A stretch of 11,341 bases of DNA from Pseudomonadota bacterium (GTDB lineage Bacteria > Pseudomonadota > Gammaproteobacteria > Steroidobacterales > Steroidobacteraceae): the NCBI GenBank assembly GCA_003242685.1, contig QGVD01000095.1, positions 1-11,341 on the forward strand, in the 5' to 3' direction. The position numbers and the translations under genes are program-made. Numbering within the stretch: the first letter of the stretch is position 1; the number at the start of each line of letters is the position of its first letter. Shown in pieces: positions 1-5,298 of the stretch. A model generated the notes under the pieces. It worked only from the letters and a program-made list of their open reading frames with translations. It was not told where the DNA came from and made no database searches.

Positions 1-185
1 TGCACCAGCACGAAGAACGGTGCCGAGCTGCCCGGCGTACCGCCTGAGATTCCGCGCTCCACCTGCACACCCTTCAGCGCGCTTCCGAGGAGCCTGCGCA
101 CCAGCGGGATGTGGCGGTTGAGGTAGTAGTCCATGTCGAAGCGCAGGTTGGCTTCGTTCGGATACAGCACGCTGACCGTGATCAT
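1..185 (-). CDS. EthD-family (dimeric alpha/beta barrel) protein, 3' end cut by window edge
   Basis: The visible 61 residues start MITVSVLYPNEANLRFD and continue with MDYYLNRHIPLV, the aromatic/His-containing helix typical of small EthD-family proteins. These are usually about 100 residues, so roughly the last 40 are missing. The family takes its name from a protein of the ethyl tert-butyl ether degradation cluster. Its members are ferredoxin-like dimeric barrels, often encoded beside oxidative catabolism genes, and their exact reaction is mostly unknown. The ATG at 183-185 is preceded by GGAGG with 5 nt spacing, which supports this start. A sigma-54-type element lies about 90 bp upstream (274-289), suggesting control by the activator at 857-2650. 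The family call is good; any specific role is inference. Confidence 0.82.
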   Translation of the reverse strand, partial: MITVSVLYPNEANLRFDMDYYLNRHIPLVRRLLGSALKGVQVERGISGGTPGSSAPFFVLV

Positions 186-273
186 GTGTTCCTCCGTCGG
201 GATCGCAGCCGCGCGGGCACGGCCTGCCGGAAGTCTGCGGGAGGCCGGCGGCTCACGCCATGCCCGACTCCCG

Positions 274-289
274 TGCAAGGCCTGAGCCT
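274..289 (-). promoter_or_regulatory. Sigma-54 (-24/-12) promoter candidate for the EthD-like gene
   Basis: Read on the minus strand the site is AGGCTCAGGCCTTGCA. Against TGGCAYRNNNNTTGCW it matches 10 of 12 defined positions, with the invariant GG and GC exactly 10 bp apart. Transcription would start near 264, giving a leader of about 80 nt before the ATG at 185. The inverted repeat at 449-496 lies roughly 160-210 bp upstream of the -24 element, a normal distance for enhancer sites. Confidence 0.5.
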
Positions 290-381
290 CGCGCCCGGAC
301 GCGGTGCACGATGAGCTCCCGCAGGCGGCCATCGCCACGACAAATCAATGACTTGCAAAGGATATCCGTGTTCGCGGCGGC

Positions 382-397
382 TGGCATCGGAGTTGCT
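382..397 (+). promoter_or_regulatory. Plus-strand sigma-54-like element pointing antisense to pqqD
   Basis: TGGCATCGGAGTTGCT matches 11 of 12 defined consensus positions with correct GG-N10-GC spacing. It points away from the EthD-like gene. A transcript starting near 408 would contain the inverted repeat at 449-496 and then run antisense into the pqqD-like gene. No convincing plus-strand gene follows, only a 28-codon frame at 428-514. It may be a promoter for a non-coding or antisense RNA, a silent sigma-54 binding site, or chance. Confidence 0.3.
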
Positions 398-448
398 TTA
401 TCCGGGCCAAGAGACTTCGCGGCCTGGATGGCCGCGGACTCCGGGGAA

Positions 449-496
449 CGCGGTGTGCGCTTGTCTGTCCCCCTTTCCAGGCAGGCGCACACCGCG
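449..496. repeat. Perfect 12-bp inverted repeat (possible activator site or 3' hairpin)
   Basis: The arms CGCGGTGTGCGC (449-460) and GCGCACACCGCG (485-496) are exact reverse complements separated by 24 bp, so their centres are 36 bp apart. Read as plus-strand RNA, six further inner pairs including G-U wobbles (461-466 with 479-484) extend the stem to 18 bp. The minus-strand RNA lacks these pairs. It begins 12 nt beyond the pqqD stop codon but has no T run on either strand, so it is not a classic terminator. Position relative to 274-289 fits an enhancer for the sigma-54 activator. Confidence 0.6.
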
Positions 497-508
497 GTTC
501 ACCTCGAC

Positions 509-787
509 TCATGACTCCGTGATCCAGCCGTGCTCGCGCGCCGCGTCGAGGAAGTCGCGGACGTCGCGCGCGCGGGCGCGATCCGCGGGATCCGGCACGA
601 TCTGCACGACGATCTCCTCCCGGGTGCGCGTGCCGTCGCACAGCGCGAGGATCGCCGCGGCGCTCGCGTTGAGTTGCACCACTCCCGCCGGGTGGACGAG
701 GTGCCATCCCTGCCGCCGCGCGCGGCGCAGCTCATGTCCCGGCGCGAGGCGGACCCGGCGCTTGCGCGAGGCTGCTGCTTGCATCAT
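509..787 (-). CDS. pqqD: Stand-alone PqqD-like peptide-binding protein
   Basis: This 92-residue protein has the PqqD signature: an N-terminal RVRLAPGHELRR strand, LVHPAGVVQLNASAAAILAL leading to CDGTRTREEIV, and a C-terminal helix DVRDFLDAAREHGWI. PqqD is the chaperone that presents the PqqA peptide to the radical-SAM enzyme PqqE in pyrroloquinoline quinone synthesis; related domains serve other peptide-modifying systems. The length matches the family (about 90). The usual PE before the hydrophobic strand is PA here. The start is the first of two adjacent ATGs, with GGAG 9 nt upstream. No pqqA, B, C or E lies in the window, so it is an orphan copy. It sits 69 bp after the sigma-54 activator on the same strand with its own sigma-54 element. 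The family call is firm; the partner is unknown. Confidence 0.85.
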   Translation of the reverse strand: MMQAAASRKRRVRLAPGHELRRARRQGWHLVHPAGVVQLNASAAAILALCDGTRTREEIVVQIVPDPADRARARDVRDFLDAAREHGWITES

Positions 788-813
788 TGCGCATGGCTCC
801 GTCCCGACGTTTG

Positions 814-829
814 TGCAAGCGCCGGGCCA
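814..829 (-). promoter_or_regulatory. Sigma-54 (-24/-12) promoter candidate for the pqqD-like gene
   Basis: Minus-strand TGGCCCGGCGCTTGCA matches 11 of 12 defined positions of TGGCAYRNNNNTTGCW with GG-N10-GC spacing. It lies in the 69-bp gap between the activator gene and pqqD. A start near 804 leaves a leader of about 17 nt that still contains the GGAG ribosome site at 797-800. The activator could thus induce pqqD separately from its own transcript. Confidence 0.6.
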
Positions 830-856
830 GACCGTGCGCACGATGCATGGCTCTCC

Positions 857-2650
857 TCAGCTCGACGTGAACGACGCGCGCGAGAGAGGAATCGCGTGCT
901 GCTTCATCTTGCGGTAGAGCGTGTTGCGGCTCACGCCGAGCCGCTCGGCCGCGCGCGTCATGTTGCCGCCGCATGCGCGAACCGCTTCGAGGAGCGCCGC
1001 ACGCTCCGCTGCCTGCAGCGGATTGGCTGCCGTCGTGCCCGCAGCGGCGTCGGCGGCTTGCGCAGCATTCGCATCGCGGTTGCCGCCCGACCACTCGCGC
1101 ACTTCGCGCGGCAGATCGATCTCGCGCACGACGCCGCCTTCGCAGATCGCGAGCGCGGTGCGGATGACGTTGCGCAGCTCGCGGATGTTCCCGGGCCAGG
1201 GATAGGCGACGAGGCGCTGCAGCGCGTCCACCTCGATCGCCGCGGGACGTCCGTCGCGCGTTTCCGCGGCGAGCACGCGATGGATGACCAGCTCGCGATC
1301 GGCGCGCGCAGCGAGCGCCGGCAGCTCGAGCGTGATGCCGTTGAGGCGGTAGTAGAGATCCTCGCGGAAAGCACCGCGCGCGATCATCTCGCGCAGATTC
1401 TGATGTGACGCCCCGAGCACGTGCAGGTCCACCTTGACGGGAATCTCGCTCCCGAGGGGCACGACCTCGCGTTCCTCCAGGACGCGCAGCAGCCGCGTCT
1501 GCAGCGAGAGCGGCATGTCGCCGATCTCGTCGAGGAACAGCGTACCGCCCGAAGACTGGAGGATCTTGCCGCGCATGCCCTCGCGGCGCGCGCCCGTGAA
1601 CGCTCCCGAGCGATAGCCGAACAGCTCGCTCTCGATCAGCGTCTCGGGAATCGCGGCGCAGTTGACCGCAACGAAAGGCATGTTCGCGCGCCGGCTCGCG
1701 AGATGAATCGCGTACGCGAAGGCCTCCTTCCCCGATCCGGTCGGTCCCTGAATCAGGATCGAGACGTCCGAATCCGCGACGCGGCGCGCGCTGCGCACGT
1801 TGCGCAGCATCTGCGGATCCTCTCCCGCGAGGTCCTCGAGCGTCAGCGGGCCCGGATCACTGCATGCGGCGACGCGCACGACCGCGGGTGCCGGCGACCG
1901 CACGTGCCAGCCGCCGGCGAGCCGCGGCCTGCGCGGGCGATGGAGACTGGCGTAATAGCACTGTCCGCGGCGCAGATCGCGCACGTACCGCACCTCGGTG
2001 TCGTCCGCCGTCCCGGGAAAGAGCGGCGAGTCGTCCTCGGAGCCGAAGATCTCGCGCACCGGACGGCCGACGAGATCGAAGCGGTCGCTCACCTCGAGCA
2101 ACCGCACCGCGTCGGCATCCGCGCCGATGACCGTGCCGTCCGTCGCGAGCGCGAGCACGCCGTCGTGCAGCAGCCCTACGAGCTCGAGGCTCGAGTGAAA
2201 GCGCAGCAGAGCGTGGCGGCGGTGATGCGCGAGAAAGAGAGACTTCTCGATCACGTGCGCCGAGAGCTGCACGAGCGCCATGGTGTGCACGTGGGCGAGC
2301 CGCATGTCGTGCGGTCCGACCATCCCCACTTCGAGCAGCGCGGCAGTCCCGCCCGAGGGGCCCCGGATCTCCGCCGCGGGACAGGCGCCGCCCGAAGGTC
2401 CGACGCGCGCGCAATCCGCGTGCGCAGGCTGTCCCTCGGCCGGATCGTAGAGCTCGTACAGCAGCGCACCGGTCGGGCTCCACAGACGCAGCGCATATCC
2501 CGATCCGCCTATGCACTCATACATCCGCCGCATTTCCTCCGCCGCGATGCCGAGCAGGTCCTGCTCGTCCGTGCGGCTCGCGCCTTCCGGCGGACACAGG
2601 AAATGACGCGGAAGTCCTTCGGAGGGAGTGATCGCTCGTGCGTGTGCCAT
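857..2650 (-). CDS. AcoR-type sigma-54-dependent transcriptional activator (GAF-PAS-AAA+-Fis)
   Basis: This 597-residue activator has an N-terminal GAF-like sensory region (about 35-145), a PAS-like segment (about 155-215: GLLHDGVLALATDGTVIGAD), a sigma-54 interaction AAA+ domain (about 268-500) and a C-terminal Fis-type helix-turn-helix (563-584, NMTRAAERLGVSRNTLYRKM). Visible motifs are Walker A GPTGSGKE (302-309), the sigma-54 contact loop GAFTGA (349-354), Walker B GGTLFLDEIGD (368-378), the arginine-finger region FREDLYYRLN and WPGNIRELRN. It lacks a response-regulator receiver, so it probably senses a small molecule directly, as AcoR-family regulators of alcohol, acetoin or hydrocarbon metabolism do. 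I chose the ATG at 2648-2650 because GGGAG lies 6 nt upstream; a TTG six codons earlier has no such support. Targets are probably the three adjacent genes with sigma-54 elements. The ligand is unknown. Confidence 0.93.
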   Translation of the reverse strand: MAHARAITPSEGLPRHFLCPPEGASRTDEQDLLGIAAEEMRRMYECIGGSGYALRLWSPTGALLYELYDPAEGQPAHADCARVGPSGGACPAAEIRGPSGGTAALLEVGMVGPHDMRLAHVHTMALVQLSAHVIEKSLFLAHHRRHALLRFHSSLELVGLLHDGVLALATDGTVIGADADAVRLLEVSDRFDLVGRPVREIFGSEDDSPLFPGTADDTEVRYVRDLRRGQCYYASLHRPRRPRLAGGWHVRSPAPAVVRVAACSDPGPLTLEDLAGEDPQMLRNVRSARRVADSDVSILIQGPTGSGKEAFAYAIHLASRRANMPFVAVNCAAIPETLIESELFGYRSGAFTGARREGMRGKILQSSGGTLFLDEIGDMPLSLQTRLLRVLEEREVVPLGSEIPVKVDLHVLGASHQNLREMIARGAFREDLYYRLNGITLELPALAARADRELVIHRVLAAETRDGRPAAIEVDALQRLVAYPWPGNIRELRNVIRTALAICEGGVVREIDLPREVREWSGGNRDANAAQAADAAAGTTAANPLQAAERAALLEAVRACGGNMTRAAERLGVSRNTLYRKMKQHAIPLSRASFTSS

Positions 2651-2705
2651 GAGAGTCTCCCTTTCCAATGGCCGTCAGCCCGATCACCGAAGTGCGCCAC
2701 GCGCG

Positions 2706-2729
2706 ACACAGCGCTCCGTGACACTGTGG
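2706..2729. promoter_or_regulatory. Candidate upstream activator site (imperfect dyad)
   Basis: ACACAG-N12-CTGTGG forms an imperfect inverted repeat at a typical enhancer distance from the porin promoter. The sequence GCGCGACACAGCGC (2701-2714) resembles GCGCACACCGCG (485-496), the right arm of the inverted repeat near the EthD-like promoter, apart from a 1-bp insertion and one change. A shared activator half-site is possible but unproven. Confidence 0.25.
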
Positions 2730-2838
2730 CAGCCGCGGGACATCAGCATCGTCCGGAACATGCGCCCGCGGCCCGTTCATGGTGAGCCCGGCGTGCCCGC
2801 CGGCGCAACTGTGGCTGCAGATCCACGCCTCGCGGGAA

Positions 2839-2856
2839 CGCAAACGGCCGTTTGCG
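2839..2856. promoter_or_regulatory. 18-bp perfect palindrome upstream of porin promoter
   Basis: CGCAAACGGCCGTTTGCG is identical on both strands and ends 13 bp before the sigma-54 -24 box. It is centred about 48 bp before the predicted start site. That is closer than usual for a sigma-54 enhancer, so a dimeric repressor or a second regulator is as likely as the local activator. The half CGCAAACG recurs upstream of the desaturase at 6506-6513. Confidence 0.5.
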
Positions 2857-2869
2857 GCGTCCGCGCCAC

Positions 2870-2885
2870 TGGCATACCCGTTGCA
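2870..2885 (+). promoter_or_regulatory. Full-consensus sigma-54 promoter for the porin
   Basis: TGGCATACCCGTTGCA fits every defined position of TGGCAYRNNNNTTGCW, with GG at 2871-2872 and GC at 2883-2884. Transcription would start near 2896, giving a leader of about 95 nt. The gene for a sigma-54 activator lies immediately upstream in the opposite direction. Confidence 0.8.
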
Positions 2886-2990
2886 CCGGGGCCCCTCGCC
2901 GGCGTCGCGCCCCAATCACAGCGGCGGCGCGCGATGCGGCGCGGAACTTCGATGCGCGCGCTGCCGCGGAAGACCGGAGGGACGGCTCCC

Positions 2991-4235
2991 ATGACTCCTC
3001 AACGCATCGGCTTGTCGCTCGCGGCTGCAGCAGCAGCGGCTCTCGCGCCTACGGCGCTTCCCGCTCTCGAGCTCACCGCCGGCGAGTGGAAGTTCACGTT
3101 CAGCGGCAACGTCAACGCACACTACATCTACTCGTCCTGCGAAGACGAACCGGTGGCCATCACGGGCGGCCTCGCGTGCGTCGCGGCAGGCGGCGAGGAT
3201 TCGAGCTCCTCGATCAGCAACGGACTGCTGCCGGCGGCGCTTTCGCTGAGCGCCTCGACCACTCAGGGCGGCTACGACATCGGAGTGACGTTCGGACTGT
3301 ATCCGGGCATCAGCACCAACGACACGGGCAGCCCGAACCTGCAGGACTCGAACACCGGCGCGCTGAACACGGCGCTCGGCACGACCAGCATGGACGTCCG
3401 CCAGGTGTTCCTCACGTTCGGCAACGACCGGATGGGCCAGTTCAAGCTCGGTCGCGATCTGGGCCTGTTCCAGGCGGACGCCATCCTGTTCGACATGACG
3501 ATCCCCGGCGTGGGCTCGGGTAACGGAAACTACGCCACCCCGGCCAACACGTCGCTCGGCTCGATCGGACTCGGCTACATCTACGCGGACTGGTTCGCGC
3601 AGATCAACTACACGACGCCCGACATCAACGGTTTCAAGTTCACGATCGGCATCTTCGATCCGCTCGAGCCGCTGGTGCAGTCTCTCTCCGGCGTCAATGT
3701 GCCCGAGCCGACGCCGGGCATCCACGGCAAGATCTCCTACACGCGCGACAACTGGTACTTCTCGGCCTCGTTCCTCACGATGGAGCACGAGGGCGCCACC
3801 GACGCGAGCGACTTCGACAGCTTCGGATTCGACATCGGCGGCAAGGTGACTTTCCAGGGGCTCGAGGTGATGGCGTACTACTACGACGCCGAAGGCATAG
3901 GCACCACGGGCCTCTTCGTGTTCTCCGACGACGGGCTCGGAGGCGAGCGCGATTCGGACGGCTTCATCGCCCAGGTCACTTACACGTTCGGCGGCAGCGG
4001 TGCCGGCAGCACGAAGGTCGGCGTCAACTACGGCGAGAGCAATCTCGACCTCGCGCCCGGCGAGATCAACCCGACGCTCGTGAAGAAGAACAGCAAGTAC
4101 ACGGTCGGCGTATATCACAATCTCACCGAGAACCTGACGCTCCTCGCGGAGTTCAGCGACACGAGAGCCAAGGCGCAGAACGGTCTCAAGAACGACAGCA
4201 GCAACTTCAACATCGGTGCCTTCGTGTCGTTCTGA
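2991..4235 (+). CDS. Outer-membrane porin of the Gram-negative porin superfamily
   Basis: This 414-residue protein has a short signal peptide (MTPQRIGLSLAAA..., cleavage likely after ALPA at residue 25). The mature chain is rich in alternating aromatic and polar strands, for example ELTAGEWKFTFSGNVNAHYIY, MDVRQVFLTFGNDRMGQFKLGRDLGLF and FIAQVTYTFGGSGAGSTKVGVNYGES. It ends in FNIGAFVSF with a terminal Phe, the usual outer-membrane assembly signal. Size and the LGRDLGLF segment fit general diffusion or substrate-specific porins. Two cysteines near the mature N-terminus (SSCEDEP, GGLACVA) could form a loop disulfide. The start has GGAGGG 9 nt upstream; an in-frame extension upstream lacks a signal-like sequence. 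It is transcribed divergently from the activator, behind the sigma-54 promoter at 2870-2885, and is followed by a strong terminator. The substrate is unknown. Confidence 0.88.
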   Translation: MTPQRIGLSLAAAAAAALAPTALPALELTAGEWKFTFSGNVNAHYIYSSCEDEPVAITGGLACVAAGGEDSSSSISNGLLPAALSLSASTTQGGYDIGVTFGLYPGISTNDTGSPNLQDSNTGALNTALGTTSMDVRQVFLTFGNDRMGQFKLGRDLGLFQADAILFDMTIPGVGSGNGNYATPANTSLGSIGLGYIYADWFAQINYTTPDINGFKFTIGIFDPLEPLVQSLSGVNVPEPTPGIHGKISYTRDNWYFSASFLTMEHEGATDASDFDSFGFDIGGKVTFQGLEVMAYYYDAEGIGTTGLFVFSDDGLGGERDSDGFIAQVTYTFGGSGAGSTKVGVNYGESNLDLAPGEINPTLVKKNSKYTVGVYHNLTENLTLLAEFSDTRAKAQNGLKNDSSNFNIGAFVSF

Positions 4236-4269
4236 GGCAGAGCCGCGCAGGGGTCGGGGAGAAGGGGAA

Positions 4270-4313
4270 GGAGCGCGCCTGCGCCGGGCGCGCTCCCTTT
4301 CTCTGTTTCTTTC
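4270..4313 (+). terminator. Intrinsic terminator after the porin
   Basis: A perfect 10-bp stem, GGAGCGCGCC (4270-4279) with GGCGCGCTCC (4287-4296), has a 7-nt loop and is followed by a T-rich tract (CTTTCTCTGTTTCTTTC, 4297-4313). It lies 35 bp after the porin stop, between convergent genes. The T tract favours plus-strand termination. Confidence 0.85.
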
Positions 4314-4383
4314 GTGATGCATCCGCCACAGCCGGAACCGCGAGCGGTCCGCGCGAGGAGCTCTCCCCCAGTGTCTGCGCAGC

Positions 4384-5196
4384 TCAGTGCGGACGGACCT
4401 CGGGCGGTGTGCGTGGCCGGGACTCGAGAGCGGCGTCGGGATTGAGCCTGCTCTTGGCGAGCTCCGTCAGCTCGCCGTCCACCTCCTTCTCGCGATCCGC
4501 ATACTCGGCAAAGCGCGCGGCGTCGTCGACGCGGCCGAGCGACTTGGCGTAGGTCGCCACCGTGCCGTAACCGGCGATCTTGTAGTGGATGATTCGCTGG
4601 AGCGAGGCGACGAGCGCCGCATCGCGAAGGTTCGGAGTCGCGATCTGCGACATCTTCCAGGTTTCGTGGATCAGCGCCTGCATCGCCTGATCGGGATGCT
4701 CGCGCGGATCCGCTCCGTCACTCACGAGCATGCGCTCGAGATCCTCGCGCCTCGATGCGAGCTCGGTGGCGTAGCTCCTCAGCTGCTGCTGAAGGGGCAG
4801 ATGGCGGGTCGTATCGGCCAGCTCGTCGAGCAGCTGCACGAGCTGCGCCTCGGCGCTGTGCAGCTCCTGCAGCTCGGCGATGAGCATCGACTCCATGGTG
4901 TGGATGTGGGCTGCGGCACTGCCGCGCAGGTCCCTCAGGCGCCGGAGCTGCTCGGCGATGCCTTCACGAAGTGTCCGCTCGCCCGACACCGCGGCCTTCA
5001 TCCCGCAGTATCCCGTGGCCCCGCGGGACAGCAGCGACAGCCCTGCGGTGCTCATCCCGAGCCGCTGCAAGGGTCCGCCCCTGCGCAGCGCCGCCACCGT
5101 GAGCCCGAGCCCGGCCAGCATCGACAGCAGCCTCTCGGTGTTCGTGAGGTTTCCCGTCCGGGCGAAGTGCGACGCGTAACCCCTGCGCATGACCAT
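4384..5196 (-). CDS. DUF2892 membrane segment fused to DUF892/YciF-like ferritin-fold domain
   Basis: Residues 14-70 (GNLTNTERLLSMLAGLGLT ... LLSRGATGYCGMKAAV) match the DUF2892 or YgaP-type inner-membrane hairpin, including the late Gly-Tyr-Cys. Residues about 100-250 match DUF892/YciF, a four-helix ferritin-like family linked to stress responses: ELQELHSAEAQLVQLLDELA, then RIIHYKIAGYGTVATYAKSLG, then EYADREKEVDGELTELAKSRL. The usual EHYEIA of helix 3 is IHYKIA (203-208), so two acidic residues are lost, and the helix-2 His is not evident. Metal binding may therefore be absent. The 270-residue length equals the two domains plus a linker. The start is supported by GGAGGTGA ending 3 nt before the ATG. 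An upstream CTCCTC could pair with this ribosome site. It follows the aldolase-like gene by about 100 bp on the same strand. Function is unknown. Confidence 0.8.
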   Translation of the reverse strand: MVMRRGYASHFARTGNLTNTERLLSMLAGLGLTVAALRRGGPLQRLGMSTAGLSLLSRGATGYCGMKAAVSGERTLREGIAEQLRRLRDLRGSAAAHIHTMESMLIAELQELHSAEAQLVQLLDELADTTRHLPLQQQLRSYATELASRREDLERMLVSDGADPREHPDQAMQALIHETWKMSQIATPNLRDAALVASLQRIIHYKIAGYGTVATYAKSLGRVDDAARFAEYADREKEVDGELTELAKSRLNPDAALESRPRTPPEVRPH

Positions 5197-5203
5197 GAGT
5201 CAC

Positions 5204-5218
5204 CTCCTCGATGAGGAG
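5204..5218 (-). promoter_or_regulatory. Hairpin that could mask the ribosome binding site
   Basis: In the mRNA, CTCCTC-ATC-GAGGAG forms a 6-bp stem with a 3-nt loop. The right arm is the first part of the Shine-Dalgarno sequence GAGGAGGTGA serving the ATG at 5196. Stable pairing would hide the site, so translation could be tuned by temperature or helicases. It may also simply be a by-product of a strong ribosome site. Confidence 0.35.
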
Positions 5219-5298
5219 CGCACGCCACCCGATGCGGGGGGTGCGCCTGCAGAGATAATCCGCGGCCGCGCGGCCGGTTCCACCCGAAGGAGAACTGC

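Larger units (their letters stand above)
186..508. other. Intergenic regulatory region between pqqD-like gene and ethD-like gene
   Basis: This 323-bp stretch has no convincing gene. Short open frames exist but lack a family signature and a good ribosome site. It holds a minus-strand sigma-54-like promoter facing the EthD-like gene (274-289), a plus-strand sigma-54-like sequence (382-397) and a perfect 12-bp inverted repeat (449-496) just past the pqqD stop codon. Bases 331-420 are visibly less GC-rich than the surrounding coding DNA, which fits a control region. Confidence 0.6.
2651..2990. other. Divergent control region between activator and porin
   Basis: This 340-bp gap has no gene. It contains a full-consensus sigma-54 promoter (2870-2885), a perfect 18-bp palindrome (2839-2856), and an imperfect dyad ACACAG (2706-2711) / CTGTGG (2724-2729) about 140-165 bp before the -24 box. 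The direct repeats ACTGTGGCAG (2723-2732) and ACTGTGGCTG (2809-2818) are 86 bp apart. No clear sigma-70 promoter for the activator is visible. Confidence 0.6.

Noticed and set aside
253..492. Possible small minus-strand gene (79 codons) in the pqqD-ethD gap
   Set aside because: It spans both the inverted repeat and the sigma-54-like element, and shows no PqqA-like Glu-x3-Tyr motif or other family signature.
428..514. 28-codon plus-strand frame after the 382-397 element
   Set aside because: It has no clear ribosome site and overlaps the pqqD stop; coding cannot be supported from sequence alone.
509..787. PqqD-like gene as part of a local RiPP cluster
   Set aside because: No precursor peptide, radical-SAM enzyme or peptidase gene is visible in the window.
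2651..2668. Upstream TTG start for the activator
   Set aside because: The ATG at 2648-2650 has GGGAG at good spacing; the TTG has none.
1421..2785. Long plus-strand open frame of 454 codons
   Set aside because: It lies opposite the sigma-54 activator, whose motifs are unmistakable. The frame encodes Arg/His/Ala-rich sequence typical of the antisense of a GC-rich gene.
2916..4322. Minus-strand open frame of 468 codons
   Set aside because: Antisense of the porin, with composition typical of a shadow frame.
5220..5298. Terminator or stress-sigma promoter after the aldolase-like gene
   Set aside because: There is a GC palindrome but no T run, and a GGAAC sequence without a correctly spaced partner box.
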